A stretch of DNA of 12,931 bases from an uncultured Syntrophobacterales bacterium (GTDB lineage Bacteria > Desulfobacterota > Syntrophia > Syntrophales > UBA5619). Numbering within the stretch: the first letter of the stretch is position 1; the number at the start of each line of letters is the position of its first letter. A model generated the notes under the pieces. It was not told the origin of the DNA. It did not search any database and saw nothing but the letters and a program-made list of their open reading frames with translations. The position numbers were made by a program, and so were the translations under genes. The DNA lies in contig CAIUXU010000402.1 in the NCBI GenBank assembly GCA_903903205.1, positions 1 through 12,931 on the forward strand, read 5' to 3'. Shown here one piece after another: positions 7,339 to 12,931 of this stretch.

Positions 7339-8967
7339 CTACGGTCTCTTTTCCCGGGGCTTCTTCGCCACGGTTCCGTTTTCAGCAGCATGTGTCGTCG
7401 CAATCTGGTGGGGTGGGAGGATCTTGGGGGTTATGAAAATTAGAACCTCCTCCATTGTTTCGCGCTTATCATCGTTCTTGAAAAGCCAGCCGAGTCCGGT
7501 AACGTTCTTCACTCCGGGGACGCCGTCCGATGATGACGAGGTCCGCTGCTTTGTCAGACCGGAGATGACGATGGTTTCGCCATCCTGGACGATCAGCGAA
7601 GTTTCCGTTTGCTTCTTGATGATGAAAGGGTTCCCGTCCACATTTCTGGTCATATCGACCTCGTCCTTCCTCACGAGGATCTTCATCATGAGATTCCGGC
7701 CATCGATGACGTGCGGCGTGATTTCCAACCGGAGAACGGCATCCTCAAATTTTACCGTTCGGGTGGGGGGGGTGGTGCTGGTATCGACCGACGTATAAGG
7801 AATCTTTTCCCCATTTTCCGTGAAGGCCTTCTGGTTGTCGAGCGTCGTGATCGAAGGGCTGGAGAGGATGTTCAGCTTGCTGTCGTTCTGGAGGGCGTTG
7901 AGTTGCATATCGAGGATGTTCCCGCCGATGGTGCCGAAGATGAGACCGAGCGAAGCGGACCCCAATTCCGACATGGTTGCGGGGAAGTTGACACCGTAGC
8001 CTTGGCCACTCACTCCACTGCTCCCGGAGGTGGGCTTATAAGTCCCCCCCAGGGCGCTTCCCTGCGGTACGGCCGACCCTCCCGAACCTCCCGGCGTGAT
8101 GTAGAGGTTTTCATTACCGACCCTGCGGGCATACATCCCGCCCCATTGGATCCCGAGAACCCTGGCCGTTTCTTTTGATGTCTCGACGATGTTTGCCTTG
8201 ATCTGGATCTGCGGCGTCGGTTTGTCCAACTTCTCGAGAATCGCCATCATCTTGATCAGATCTTGCTTGATGGCCGAGACGATCAGGGAGTTGCTGTATT
8301 CGTCCACCCGGACCGAGCCGCGCGGCTTGTCGTCTTTGCCTCGGGTCAGCAATGCTTCGAGGTTTTCTTTCAAGTCCTTTGGTTTTGCATAATCGATCGA
8401 AACGACGACGGTGAGGAGCGGCTCAATCCACGTGTTCCCCAACTCCTGGGTTTTTCGTTTCAGATCAAGCTCCATGTCGTCGAAAGTCAAGACCCGGAGG
8501 ATGTCTCCTTCCCAGGTATAGGTCAACCCCTGGGAGCGCAGGAGGCTGTTGAAGGCCTGACTCCAGGGGACATCCCGGAAATCGATGGTGACCTCCCCTT
8601 TAATCTCGCTTTTCACAAGGACATTCTGATCGACGATCCGCGCAAGGGAGCGCAGGACGGATCTGATATCCGCCTGGCGCATCTTCAGAGTGATCCGCTG
8701 CGTTGGAAGCACGCGCACGGGAGCCAGGTCTTCGCCTTCCGGGCCGCCGCTTTTCAAAAGTTCCTGGGCGATGGCCGAACTCTTTTCCTTGGCAACGGGA
8801 GAGTGACCCGGCGACGTTTCCGCAAGCGTCGTCCACTTTTCGAAAAACGGGTCCTTCTTAACGGTTTGCTGATCGGCGCACCCATAGATCAGAAAGACGG
8901 CTAAGACGACGGCCGCCATGCATCCCCACAGATATCTGATCTTTCTGTAACCCATAGAATTCTCCAT
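7339..8967 (-). CDS. mshL: MshL/PilQ-type secretin, predicted lipoprotein
   Basis: A 542-aa outer-membrane secretin that would form the gated channel for the fibre or substrate. Residues 1-30 are a signal peptide ending LIYGC, a plausible but imperfect lipobox (Tyr at -2), with C30 as the candidate lipid site. An STN/N0 domain is at about 90-160 (VPWSQAFNSLLRSQGL at 133-148). An N1 secretin domain is at about 185-250, with VRVDEYSNSLIVSA near its end. The barrel domain is at about 252-517, with NILSSPSITTLDNQKA (366-381) and the signature GVPGVKNVTGLGWLF (482-496). A Gly/Ser-rich insert occupies about 290-325. The ATG at 8967 overlaps the PilP-like stop (TAATG) with GGTGGA upstream. ATG 8955, preceded by GGAG, is an alternative that shortens the signal peptide by four residues. 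Lipidation would fit secretins such as MshL and BfpB that are lipoproteins. Confidence 0.95.
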   Translation of the reverse strand: MENSMGYRKIRYLWGCMAAVVLAVFLIYGCADQQTVKKDPFFEKWTTLAETSPGHSPVAKEKSSAIAQELLKSGGPEGEDLAPVRVLPTQRITLKMRQADIRSVLRSLARIVDQNVLVKSEIKGEVTIDFRDVPWSQAFNSLLRSQGLTYTWEGDILRVLTFDDMELDLKRKTQELGNTWIEPLLTVVVSIDYAKPKDLKENLEALLTRGKDDKPRGSVRVDEYSNSLIVSAIKQDLIKMMAILEKLDKPTPQIQIKANIVETSKETARVLGIQWGGMYARRVGNENLYITPGGSGGSAVPQGSALGGTYKPTSGSSGVSGQGYGVNFPATMSELGSASLGLIFGTIGGNILDMQLNALQNDSKLNILSSPSITTLDNQKAFTENGEKIPYTSVDTSTTPPTRTVKFEDAVLRLEITPHVIDGRNLMMKILVRKDEVDMTRNVDGNPFIIKKQTETSLIVQDGETIVISGLTKQRTSSSSDGVPGVKNVTGLGWLFKNDDKRETMEEVLIFITPKILPPHQIATTHAAENGTVAKKPREKRP

Positions 8968-9485
8968 TATTCCACCAGAGGAACAGTCAGTGTGGCCCTG
9001 GTCGCCCGGTTTTCGATCACGACCTTCTCGGGAGAAACACTCCTGAGGATGTACCCCTTGACGTCCAGCGCTTCGCCTTCCTTATATTCCATACCGTTGA
9101 TGATTGCCATCCGTTTTCGTTTCACTTCGAGATACCCGGTATAGGCAAAGTCAACTTTCGCGGCGACCGGCGCCTCTTTCTTGGCCGGCTCCTTGGGTTG
9201 GACCCACTCCCGAAAGGACTTGCCGTCCAGGAAGGGGTCGCGCGCCCACTCCTTTTCCGCCCTGCTGATAACAAGGGCGACGGAATTTTTCGCCCCCTCT
9301 TTTTCCGTCCCCGCGGAAAGCATGCTGACCAGAGCGCTGAGCTCTTGCTTCTTCTTGTTCACGTCGATCGCGGCGTGTTTGTTTTTGGGAAGCAGAAAAT
9401 CGACGGCTGCAAAGAGGATGACGATCCCCATGATACCGAGAAGAATGATCTGTTTTTTCCCGAGATGTGCCATATCCCTTTTCAC
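8967..9485 (-). CDS. PilP/MshK-like pilus alignment protein (single-pass inner membrane)
   Basis: A 172-aa protein with one N-terminal membrane helix (about 12-32), a charged periplasmic linker, a WARDPF motif (80-85) and a small C-terminal beta domain (about 112-170: YTGYLEVKRKRMAIINGMEY, then a KGYILRSV segment). This layout matches the PilP / MshK / GspC-HR group, whose beta domain contacts the N0 domain of the secretin. The next gene is the secretin. It is not a lipoprotein, unlike classical PilP, because no lipobox is present. The chosen start is GTG 9485, directly after the PilO stop (TGAGTG). ATG 9473, preceded by AAAAGGGAT, is equally possible and would remove four residues. The family call rests on size, topology, motif and position rather than strong sequence identity. 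Confidence 0.8.
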   Translation of the reverse strand: MKRDMAHLGKKQIILLGIMGIVILFAAVDFLLPKNKHAAIDVNKKKQELSALVSMLSAGTEKEGAKNSVALVISRAEKEWARDPFLDGKSFREWVQPKEPAKKEAPVAAKVDFAYTGYLEVKRKRMAIINGMEYKEGEALDVKGYILRSVSPEKVVIENRATRATLTVPLVE

Positions 9486-10025
9486 TCATCCAACAGCGAT
9501 CCAGATGGTCAGTTTGTACTCTCTTGAGTCCGGTTTCATCCGGATCGAGATCTCTTCAATGTGTTCCACGTAGGAGAGACCACCCAGGTTGATCAACAAT
9601 TTCCTGAATTGGGCAAAATCCCCCCGGAGTACGACGCTCACCGGCAGAAATTGAGCGCCGCTGGTCATATCCTTCAGGTTCGGGTTGGCTGATATCAGTG
9701 ACATTCCGCTGACCTGCGCCGCCGCATTCAGTTGCAGGGACAGGGTGTCGATCTGCGTCCGCGGCAGTTTCGTTTTCGCCAGCATCGGCAGAATTTCGGA
9801 AGCTTTTCTTCCTTCAATTTCCCGGAACGCGTGAAAGAGCGGCGTCAACGTTTTTTGCTCCTCGATTTTGTATTGGGCGGTCGCCTTTTTTACCTCCAGC
9901 TCCGCCATCGTTCTCGATGCCGGAAGGAAACCCGCCACGAGGAAGATCAGGATGCCGACAAGACACAATCCGATACAGATGAGGCTCTGCCGCGGGATGT
10001 TGAATGTCAGCTTTTGTTTATCCAT
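9486..10025 (-). CDS. pilO: PilO/MshJ-like pilus alignment protein
   Basis: A 179-aa protein with a short cytoplasmic N-terminus, one membrane helix at about 14-33, a likely coiled-coil stretch at about 38-75, and a C-terminal ferredoxin-like fold (about 95-179) with LPVSVVLRGDFAQFRKLLIN (127-146), the usual PilO signature. PilO pairs with PilN and binds PilP to form the inner-membrane ring under the secretin. The ATG at 10025 overlaps the end of the pilMN gene by eight bases, and GTAAGGGA inside that gene is the likely ribosome site, so the two should be made together. PilN is not a separate gene here; it is fused to PilM upstream. Confidence 0.92.
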   Translation of the reverse strand: MDKQKLTFNIPRQSLICIGLCLVGILIFLVAGFLPASRTMAELEVKKATAQYKIEEQKTLTPLFHAFREIEGRKASEILPMLAKTKLPRTQIDTLSLQLNAAAQVSGMSLISANPNLKDMTSGAQFLPVSVVLRGDFAQFRKLLINLGGLSYVEHIEEISIRMKPDSREYKLTIWIAVG

Positions 10026-11877
10026 GGAGCTGTTCCCTTACCTTCATGTTCAGAATGAAATGGAGGGCTTCAGCCTTCAGATAGGGCTCGACGACGTTCT
10101 TCTGGATGGTCACCTTCTGGAAGATGAGCGATGACTCCAGAGCCATCGTATAACCGGCGAGCGCGGTCTCGAACATCGATCGTTCGCCGAGAATCACTCC
10201 CTCTACCGTCACCTCCGCCTGGCCCTTCTTCGGAGTCGCCCCCCCCGTGGCGACCGGTCCGAGGTTGATCTTGAGGTCGGTGAAGCGGACGGCGGACGGC
10301 GTCAGGGCGGTCAGTTCGCCGATGATCACCAGGTCCAGATAACGGTTGGCGTATTCCTGGGTGAGCTGGCGTTTCTTGCTGACCCGGAGCGCCATCTGCG
10401 AGATCTGCTCCTGGTTGACGGCCGGACCGAGCCCGGCGTACTGCGTCTCAAGTCCGGCGACGGTGGCCTTCTTCTGCGCAATGGCAAGGCTCTGAAACAG
10501 GAAGATCCCGCTGCACAGAAGAACGGAGACTATGGAGGCCGCAAAAACCATCCGGTTGATCCGGATTGCGCTTGCCGCCCGCTCCTTGTCCTTGTAAATG
10601 TATATCAGGTTTGGCGTGTGTTTGTTGTCCGAAAAGGCGAGCCCCAGAGCCGGCCCGAAGGCGACCCTCTCCGGCAGGGAACGCGAATCTTCCACGTCCG
10701 GACAGGCGACGACGTCATGCGCGCGCAGGGGGTCCATGACGGCGCCGGCGATCCCCAACTGAGAGCCCACGTAGTCGATGACGAGCTGGTGAAACGTCAT
10801 TACGCTGGAGACGTAGATCCGGACGATGCGATCACCGGGGACGGTTGTCATATAGTGCCCAAACGTTCTTTCCACCTGACGGATCAGCCGCTCGAGCGCC
10901 GGCTCGATCATCTTGAACATCTCTTCAGGCGTGAGGTTGAATCCATCGACACTTTCCCCGCTTGAAGACCAATCCGCGCTGAGCCTCCGGATGATCTTTC
11001 CCGCCTGCTCGATCGTCAGGTGAGGGGCATCCGATCCCCGTATCTGTTCGTTGTATCGGTCCAGCAGGGTTTCCACCATGCTGGTCAGCCCCGCTTTGAT
11101 CCCCCGGGTCATGACAAGATTGTTCGCGGAGTAGATATCGATGCGGGTGAAGTCGGTTCCGATGAAAAGGTTTGCGATGGTCCCTTCGCTGTTGGAGATC
11201 CAGGCGGTCCGAAAAAGGTTTTGCACGGAGAAGGGGGTGATGGAGATCCCCGTGAGGGGCCAGCCGATCCGGGCGAATATGCCCTTGAGCTCATCGATCT
11301 CCAGCCTGGGGGCCGTATAAACGAGGGCGGACAGCTTGGTGATTCCCTGGTCAACCACCTCTCCCTGGATTTCAAAATCGAAAACCATCTCTTTTTCGTC
11401 GAAGGGGGCTTCCTTCCTGACCATCCAGTAAACGGCGTTCGCGATCTGTTTTTGGGGGACTTTGGGGATGCGGACGTGGCTCACATCGATCCTCGCTGTG
11501 GACATGGTGGCCCACAGCTTCGACTTTAGTGGGGAACCACAGGCCGCGGTCAGCGCTGATTTCAGGAAGGCCGCAAATTCCGGCGTGTTGCGTGGCATGT
11601 TCTGCGGCAGGGTAAAGCGCCTTCGGTCGATTACCTTCCAGTGTCCCTTGGAGGTTTCGGTTGCCCGAACGAGGCGGAGGTGGTCGGGACTGATGTCGAT
11701 TCCGACGGTCAAAGATTTTTGAATGGAGAGCATCTTCCGGAGGGGAGGGATGAAACGACCGGGATGGATGGGAAGGGGGTCTACGGGGCCACCGGCGGGA
11801 ACAGAGGCCGCGTCCTTTCTGGTGCGGATTGCCTTGAGGAGTTTTTCCGTCGATGTGATGTCGCTGATTCGATCCAC
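10018..11877 (-). CDS. PilM-PilN fusion protein (GspL-like architecture) of the pilus alignment complex
   Basis: A 619-aa protein. Residues about 52-420 match PilM, the actin-like cytoplasmic protein, with VGIDISPDHLRLV (58-70) at the first phosphate loop and LFIGTDFTRIDIYS (237-250) at the second. Residues 421-433 (TPNLIYIYKDKER) sit where free PilN has its INLLP PilM-binding motif. One membrane helix lies at about 443-463, then a PilN-like periplasmic part with coiled coil and ferredoxin-like fold (about 465-619). The order cytoplasmic actin fold, helix, periplasmic domain is that of GspL. Usual glycine and aspartate residues of the nucleotide loops look replaced (S63; F238), so ATP binding is doubtful. 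Start is GTG 11877, backed by AAGGA at 11886-11890. It adds about 50 residues, partly Pro-rich, before the actin fold; M49 (11733) lacks a well-spaced ribosome site. Confidence 0.9.
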   Translation of the reverse strand: MDRISDITSTEKLLKAIRTRKDAASVPAGGPVDPLPIHPGRFIPPLRKMLSIQKSLTVGIDISPDHLRLVRATETSKGHWKVIDRRRFTLPQNMPRNTPEFAAFLKSALTAACGSPLKSKLWATMSTARIDVSHVRIPKVPQKQIANAVYWMVRKEAPFDEKEMVFDFEIQGEVVDQGITKLSALVYTAPRLEIDELKGIFARIGWPLTGISITPFSVQNLFRTAWISNSEGTIANLFIGTDFTRIDIYSANNLVMTRGIKAGLTSMVETLLDRYNEQIRGSDAPHLTIEQAGKIIRRLSADWSSSGESVDGFNLTPEEMFKMIEPALERLIRQVERTFGHYMTTVPGDRIVRIYVSSVMTFHQLVIDYVGSQLGIAGAVMDPLRAHDVVACPDVEDSRSLPERVAFGPALGLAFSDNKHTPNLIYIYKDKERAASAIRINRMVFAASIVSVLLCSGIFLFQSLAIAQKKATVAGLETQYAGLGPAVNQEQISQMALRVSKKRQLTQEYANRYLDLVIIGELTALTPSAVRFTDLKINLGPVATGGATPKKGQAEVTVEGVILGERSMFETALAGYTMALESSLIFQKVTIQKNVVEPYLKAEALHFILNMKVREQLHG

Positions 11878-11885
11878 TTCAAAAT

Positions 11886-11890
11886 TCCTT
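11886..11890 (-). promoter_or_regulatory. Ribosome binding site deciding the GTG start of pilMN
   Basis: On the minus strand AAGGA lies eight bases before GTG 11877. It is the only well-spaced Shine-Dalgarno sequence near the start of this reading frame and supports the long N-terminus over the internal ATG at 11733. Confidence 0.7.
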
Positions 11891-11904
11891 AGTTATTGTG
11901 TCAG

Positions 11905-11950
11905 ATGGGGACATGATGCCGACCGTGAGCCGGTCGAACGGTGTCCCCAT
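11905..11950. repeat. Compound palindrome between the small HTH gene and pilMN
   Basis: Outer arms ATGGGGACA (11905-11913) and TGTCCCCAT (11942-11950) are a perfect 9-bp inverted repeat. Nested inside, CGACCG (11920-11925) and CGGTCG (11931-11936) form a second perfect stem around a five-base loop TGAGC. The transcript would fold as a stem, an internal loop and a second stem. No T-run follows on the minus strand, so an intrinsic terminator is unlikely. The structure ends about 14 bases before the pilMN ribosome site. GGGGACA/TGTCCCC palindromes resemble REP-like elements I recall from deltaproteobacterial genomes; an operator or an mRNA processing site are alternatives. Confidence 0.75.
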
Positions 11951-11974
11951 TCGACAGCGGCAACGGGAGAGGTC

Positions 11975-12199
11975 CTACCCCTTGTTGTTTCTGACGTTCC
12001 TGTAATTTTCAAGTCGCTTTCTCGCCAGGGCCATGTATTCCGATGGAAAATGCTTCACCGTCCGGACGCCAAACTGAATGACTGGCGGCTCGGGGATGAT
12101 CTGTTTGGCGATATACTCCCGGATTGTCTTTGCGGAGACCCCAAGTTCACCGACGGCGTCTACAATCGTAGAGTAGGCGTGACCACTGATGATAATCAT
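11975..12199 (-). CDS. Small MerR/excisionase-type helix-turn-helix DNA-binding protein
   Basis: A 74-aa protein. Residues about 10-36 form a MerR/HTH_17-like helix-turn-helix (VDAVGELGVSAKTIREYI), followed by a possible wing (IQFGVRTVKHFPSEYMALAR) and a basic tail. The pattern of a GVS turn and an IREYIAK recognition helix is typical of excisionase and MerR N-terminal domains. No effector or dimerisation domain is present. AAAGGAGAGGG upstream of ATG 12199 is a strong ribosome site, which supports a real gene. It is on the same strand as the pilus genes, 97 bp ahead of pilMN, and a good promoter candidate lies upstream. It could regulate the operon or be an unrelated passenger; the sequence does not settle this. 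Confidence 0.75.
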   Translation of the reverse strand: MIIISGHAYSTIVDAVGELGVSAKTIREYIAKQIIPEPPVIQFGVRTVKHFPSEYMALARKRLENYRNVRNNKG

Positions 12200-12242
12200 A
12201 GAACCCTCTCCTTTTTTATCTGCGGTATTGAGTCGTTACAGT

Positions 12243-12263
12243 GGCAGATTAAAATCTGTCGCC
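12243..12263. promoter_or_regulatory. Short palindrome in the leader of the small HTH gene
   Basis: CAGATT (12245-12250) and AATCTG (12253-12258) form a 6-bp inverted repeat around AA, with outer GGC and GCC able to extend it past a small bulge. It lies between the promoter candidate and the ribosome site of the HTH gene, so it could be an operator or a leader hairpin. Spacing and symmetry suit a dimeric HTH repressor, but this is a guess. Confidence 0.35.
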
Positions 12264-12320
12264 TATAACGCTGTAGCACTACCCCACATACCGCCCGATA
12301 CCGTACATCCCGTAGGTGCG

Positions 12321-12349
12321 AACCTATCAAACCTGCCGAATATTGTCAA
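12321..12349 (-). promoter_or_regulatory. Sigma-70-type promoter candidate for the small HTH gene and pilus operon
   Basis: On the minus strand TTGACA (12349-12344) is a perfect -35 box, then a 17-base spacer, then TAGGTT (12326-12321), which keeps the conserved first, second and last bases of the -10 box. Transcription would begin near 12314, giving a leader of about 115 bases before ATG 12199. I saw no -12/-24 sigma-54 promoter in this region. Confidence 0.55.
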
Positions 12350-12502
12350 CCTGTTTTTGAGCGTAAACGTGGACAGGTCTCAGTCACCTGACAGGCGAGG
12401 ACAGTCGGCATGGGTGCTCCAAGACGGATTCACGGCATGAACAGCCAATTTCCGACGAAAAATGATTCTTTTGAGTTGGCCACTTCCGAATCTCTTCCGA
12501 AT

Positions 12503-12531
12503 TCCGTTTTTTATATGTCCGTTTTTTATAT
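12503..12531. repeat. Two adjacent 14-bp direct repeats upstream of the response-regulator gene
   Basis: TCCGTTTTTTATAT occurs at 12503-12516 and 12518-12531, a 15-bp period. The second copy runs into the -35 box of the plus-strand promoter candidate. Just upstream, TTCCGAAT occurs at 12484-12491 and 12495-12502, an 11-bp period. The placement suits binding sites for an activator or repressor. Confidence 0.7.
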
Positions 12532-12559
12532 TGTCAGAACGGTAAAATTCGGGTATGGT
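12531..12559 (+). promoter_or_regulatory. Sigma-70-type promoter candidate for the response-regulator gene
   Basis: TTGTCA (12531-12536) matches the -35 box at five of six positions, followed by a 17-base spacer and TATGGT (12554-12559) as a -10 box matching four of six. The gene start lies 63 bases downstream. Confidence 0.45.
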
Positions 12560-12622
12560 TCGCGCGTGTTGGGTGATGCTATGTACAATTCCAGTTATCA
12601 TAGCTCTCCCTGAGGGGCAATC

Positions 12623-12931
12623 ATGAATTCACAAAATCCGGTCATTCTCTGCGTTGACGACGAGGAGGCAAATGTCGAACTGCTCGAGGCCATGCTGGTT
12701 CGCACTGGCTATCAAGTAGTTGGCTCTTCAAGCGGGCCAGACGCTTTGCTGAAGATCAAAAGTCAGAACATCGACCTCGTACTTCTGGACATCACAATGC
12801 CGGGCATGGATGGTATTGAGGTATGCCGGAAGATCAAAGAAGACCATAATCTCATTGATATCCCGATCATTATGGTTACGGGACTGGGCTCCCATGAAGA
12901 CCGTGTTCGCGGCATCGAGGTCGGGGTAGAA
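12623..12931 (+). CDS. Response regulator receiver-domain protein, C-terminus cut by window
   Basis: ATG at 12623 with GAGGGG a few bases upstream; 103 codons are visible before the window ends. They form most of a CheY-like receiver: acidic pair D12/D13 in ILCVDDEEAN, phospho-acceptor D56 in LVLLDITMPGMDGIEV, and switch threonine T86 in IIMVTGLGS. The conserved lysine near the domain end falls beyond the window. All visible phosphorylation residues are intact. The gene diverges from the pilus operon and probably has its own promoter. The output domain (for example GGDEF, HD-GYP, PAS/kinase or none) cannot be seen, so its role and any link to the pilus are unknown. Confidence 0.93.
   Translation, partial: MNSQNPVILCVDDEEANVELLEAMLVRTGYQVVGSSSGPDALLKIKSQNIDLVLLDITMPGMDGIEVCRKIKEDHNLIDIPIIMVTGLGSHEDRVRGIEVGVE

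Larger units (their letters stand above)
12200..12622. other. Divergent intergenic region between the pilus operon and a response-regulator gene
   Basis: About 420 bp without a convincing gene. It holds back-to-back promoter candidates, a short palindrome near the small HTH gene and a pair of 14-bp direct repeats near the plus-strand promoter. The region between 12360 and 12480 repeats GACAG (12372-12376, 12390-12394, 12400-12404) but shows no other clear structure. Confidence 0.7.

Noticed and set aside
9151..9489. 112-codon minus-strand frame starting four bases before the PilP-like gene
   Set aside because: It overlaps the PilP-like gene in another frame and lacks its membrane helix and RDPF motif; the PilP-like frame is the meaningful one.
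11905..11950. Intrinsic terminator for the small HTH gene
   Set aside because: The stem is good, but the downstream minus-strand sequence (CTGACACAATAAC) has no T-run, so standard rho-independent termination is not supported.
11723..12268. 181-codon open frame on the plus strand
   Set aside because: It runs across the start of pilMN, the palindrome and the small HTH gene in antisense. It has no recognisable family motif.
12380..12601. 73-codon open frame on the minus strand with an AGGGAG-like ribosome site
   Set aside because: It covers the response-regulator promoter candidate and the direct repeats, and part of its sequence (NIKNGHIKNG) is just those repeats translated. No family resemblance. 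It cannot be fully excluded.
12200..12622. Sigma-54 promoter for the pilus operon
   Set aside because: Candidates such as TGGCTGTTCATGCC have the GG and GC pairs too close together; no TGGCAC-N5-TTGC match was found in the intergenic regions.
1..12931. CRISPR arrays, tRNA or rRNA genes, insertion sequences, phage genes
   Set aside because: None were recognised by eye on either strand; no spaced repeat series, cloverleaf or transposase motif was seen.

Overview
The window looks like a chromosomal segment of a GC-rich Gram-negative bacterium. It has a secretin, lipoprotein signals and a T2SS/T4P-family inner-membrane platform. Gene content, the PilM-PilN fusion and the sigma-54 activator suggest Desulfobacterota ('Deltaproteobacteria'), but this is an inference and no marker gene is present. 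There are no rRNA or tRNA genes, CRISPR arrays, insertion sequences or transposases.

Almost everything from about 12.2 kb down to position 1 reads leftward (minus strand) as one compact gene string. In transcription order: a 74-aa MerR/excisionase-type helix-turn-helix protein (12199-11975), a PilM-PilN fusion (11877-10018), PilO (10025-9486), a PilP/MshK-like protein (9485-8967), an MshL/PilQ-type secretin (8967-7339), a lipoprotein with three Ig-like repeats (7275-6205), an ExeA/MshM-like ATPase with a periplasmic LysM-SPOR tail (6112-4283), a GspE/PilB/MshE ATPase (4261-2540), a GspF/PilC/MshG platform protein (2534-1311), and a membrane-anchored sigma-54 activator (1311 to beyond position 1). 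Many junctions overlap or touch (TAATG twice, an 8-bp overlap once), which points to translational coupling. The order matches the MSHA pilus order I-J-K-L-M-E-G, except that the TPR protein MshN is absent and an Ig-repeat lipoprotein sits between L and M. No pilin or prepilin peptidase is inside the window; pilins, if linked, probably lie left of position 1.

Proposed machine (inference): the PilMN fusion, PilO and PilP form the inner-membrane alignment complex. PilP contacts the lipoprotein secretin in the outer membrane. The ExeA-like protein connects a cytoplasmic ATPase to peptidoglycan. GspE powers fibre assembly on GspF. The sigma-54 activator has two membrane helices and a HAMP-like linker but no receiver domain, so it may link membrane or envelope state to sigma-54 transcription.

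The right end (12200-12622) is a divergent intergenic region of about 420 bp. It has a good minus-strand sigma-70 promoter candidate for the pilus string and a plus-strand candidate for a response-regulator gene that starts at 12623 and runs off the window. A compound palindrome lies between the small HTH gene and pilMN.
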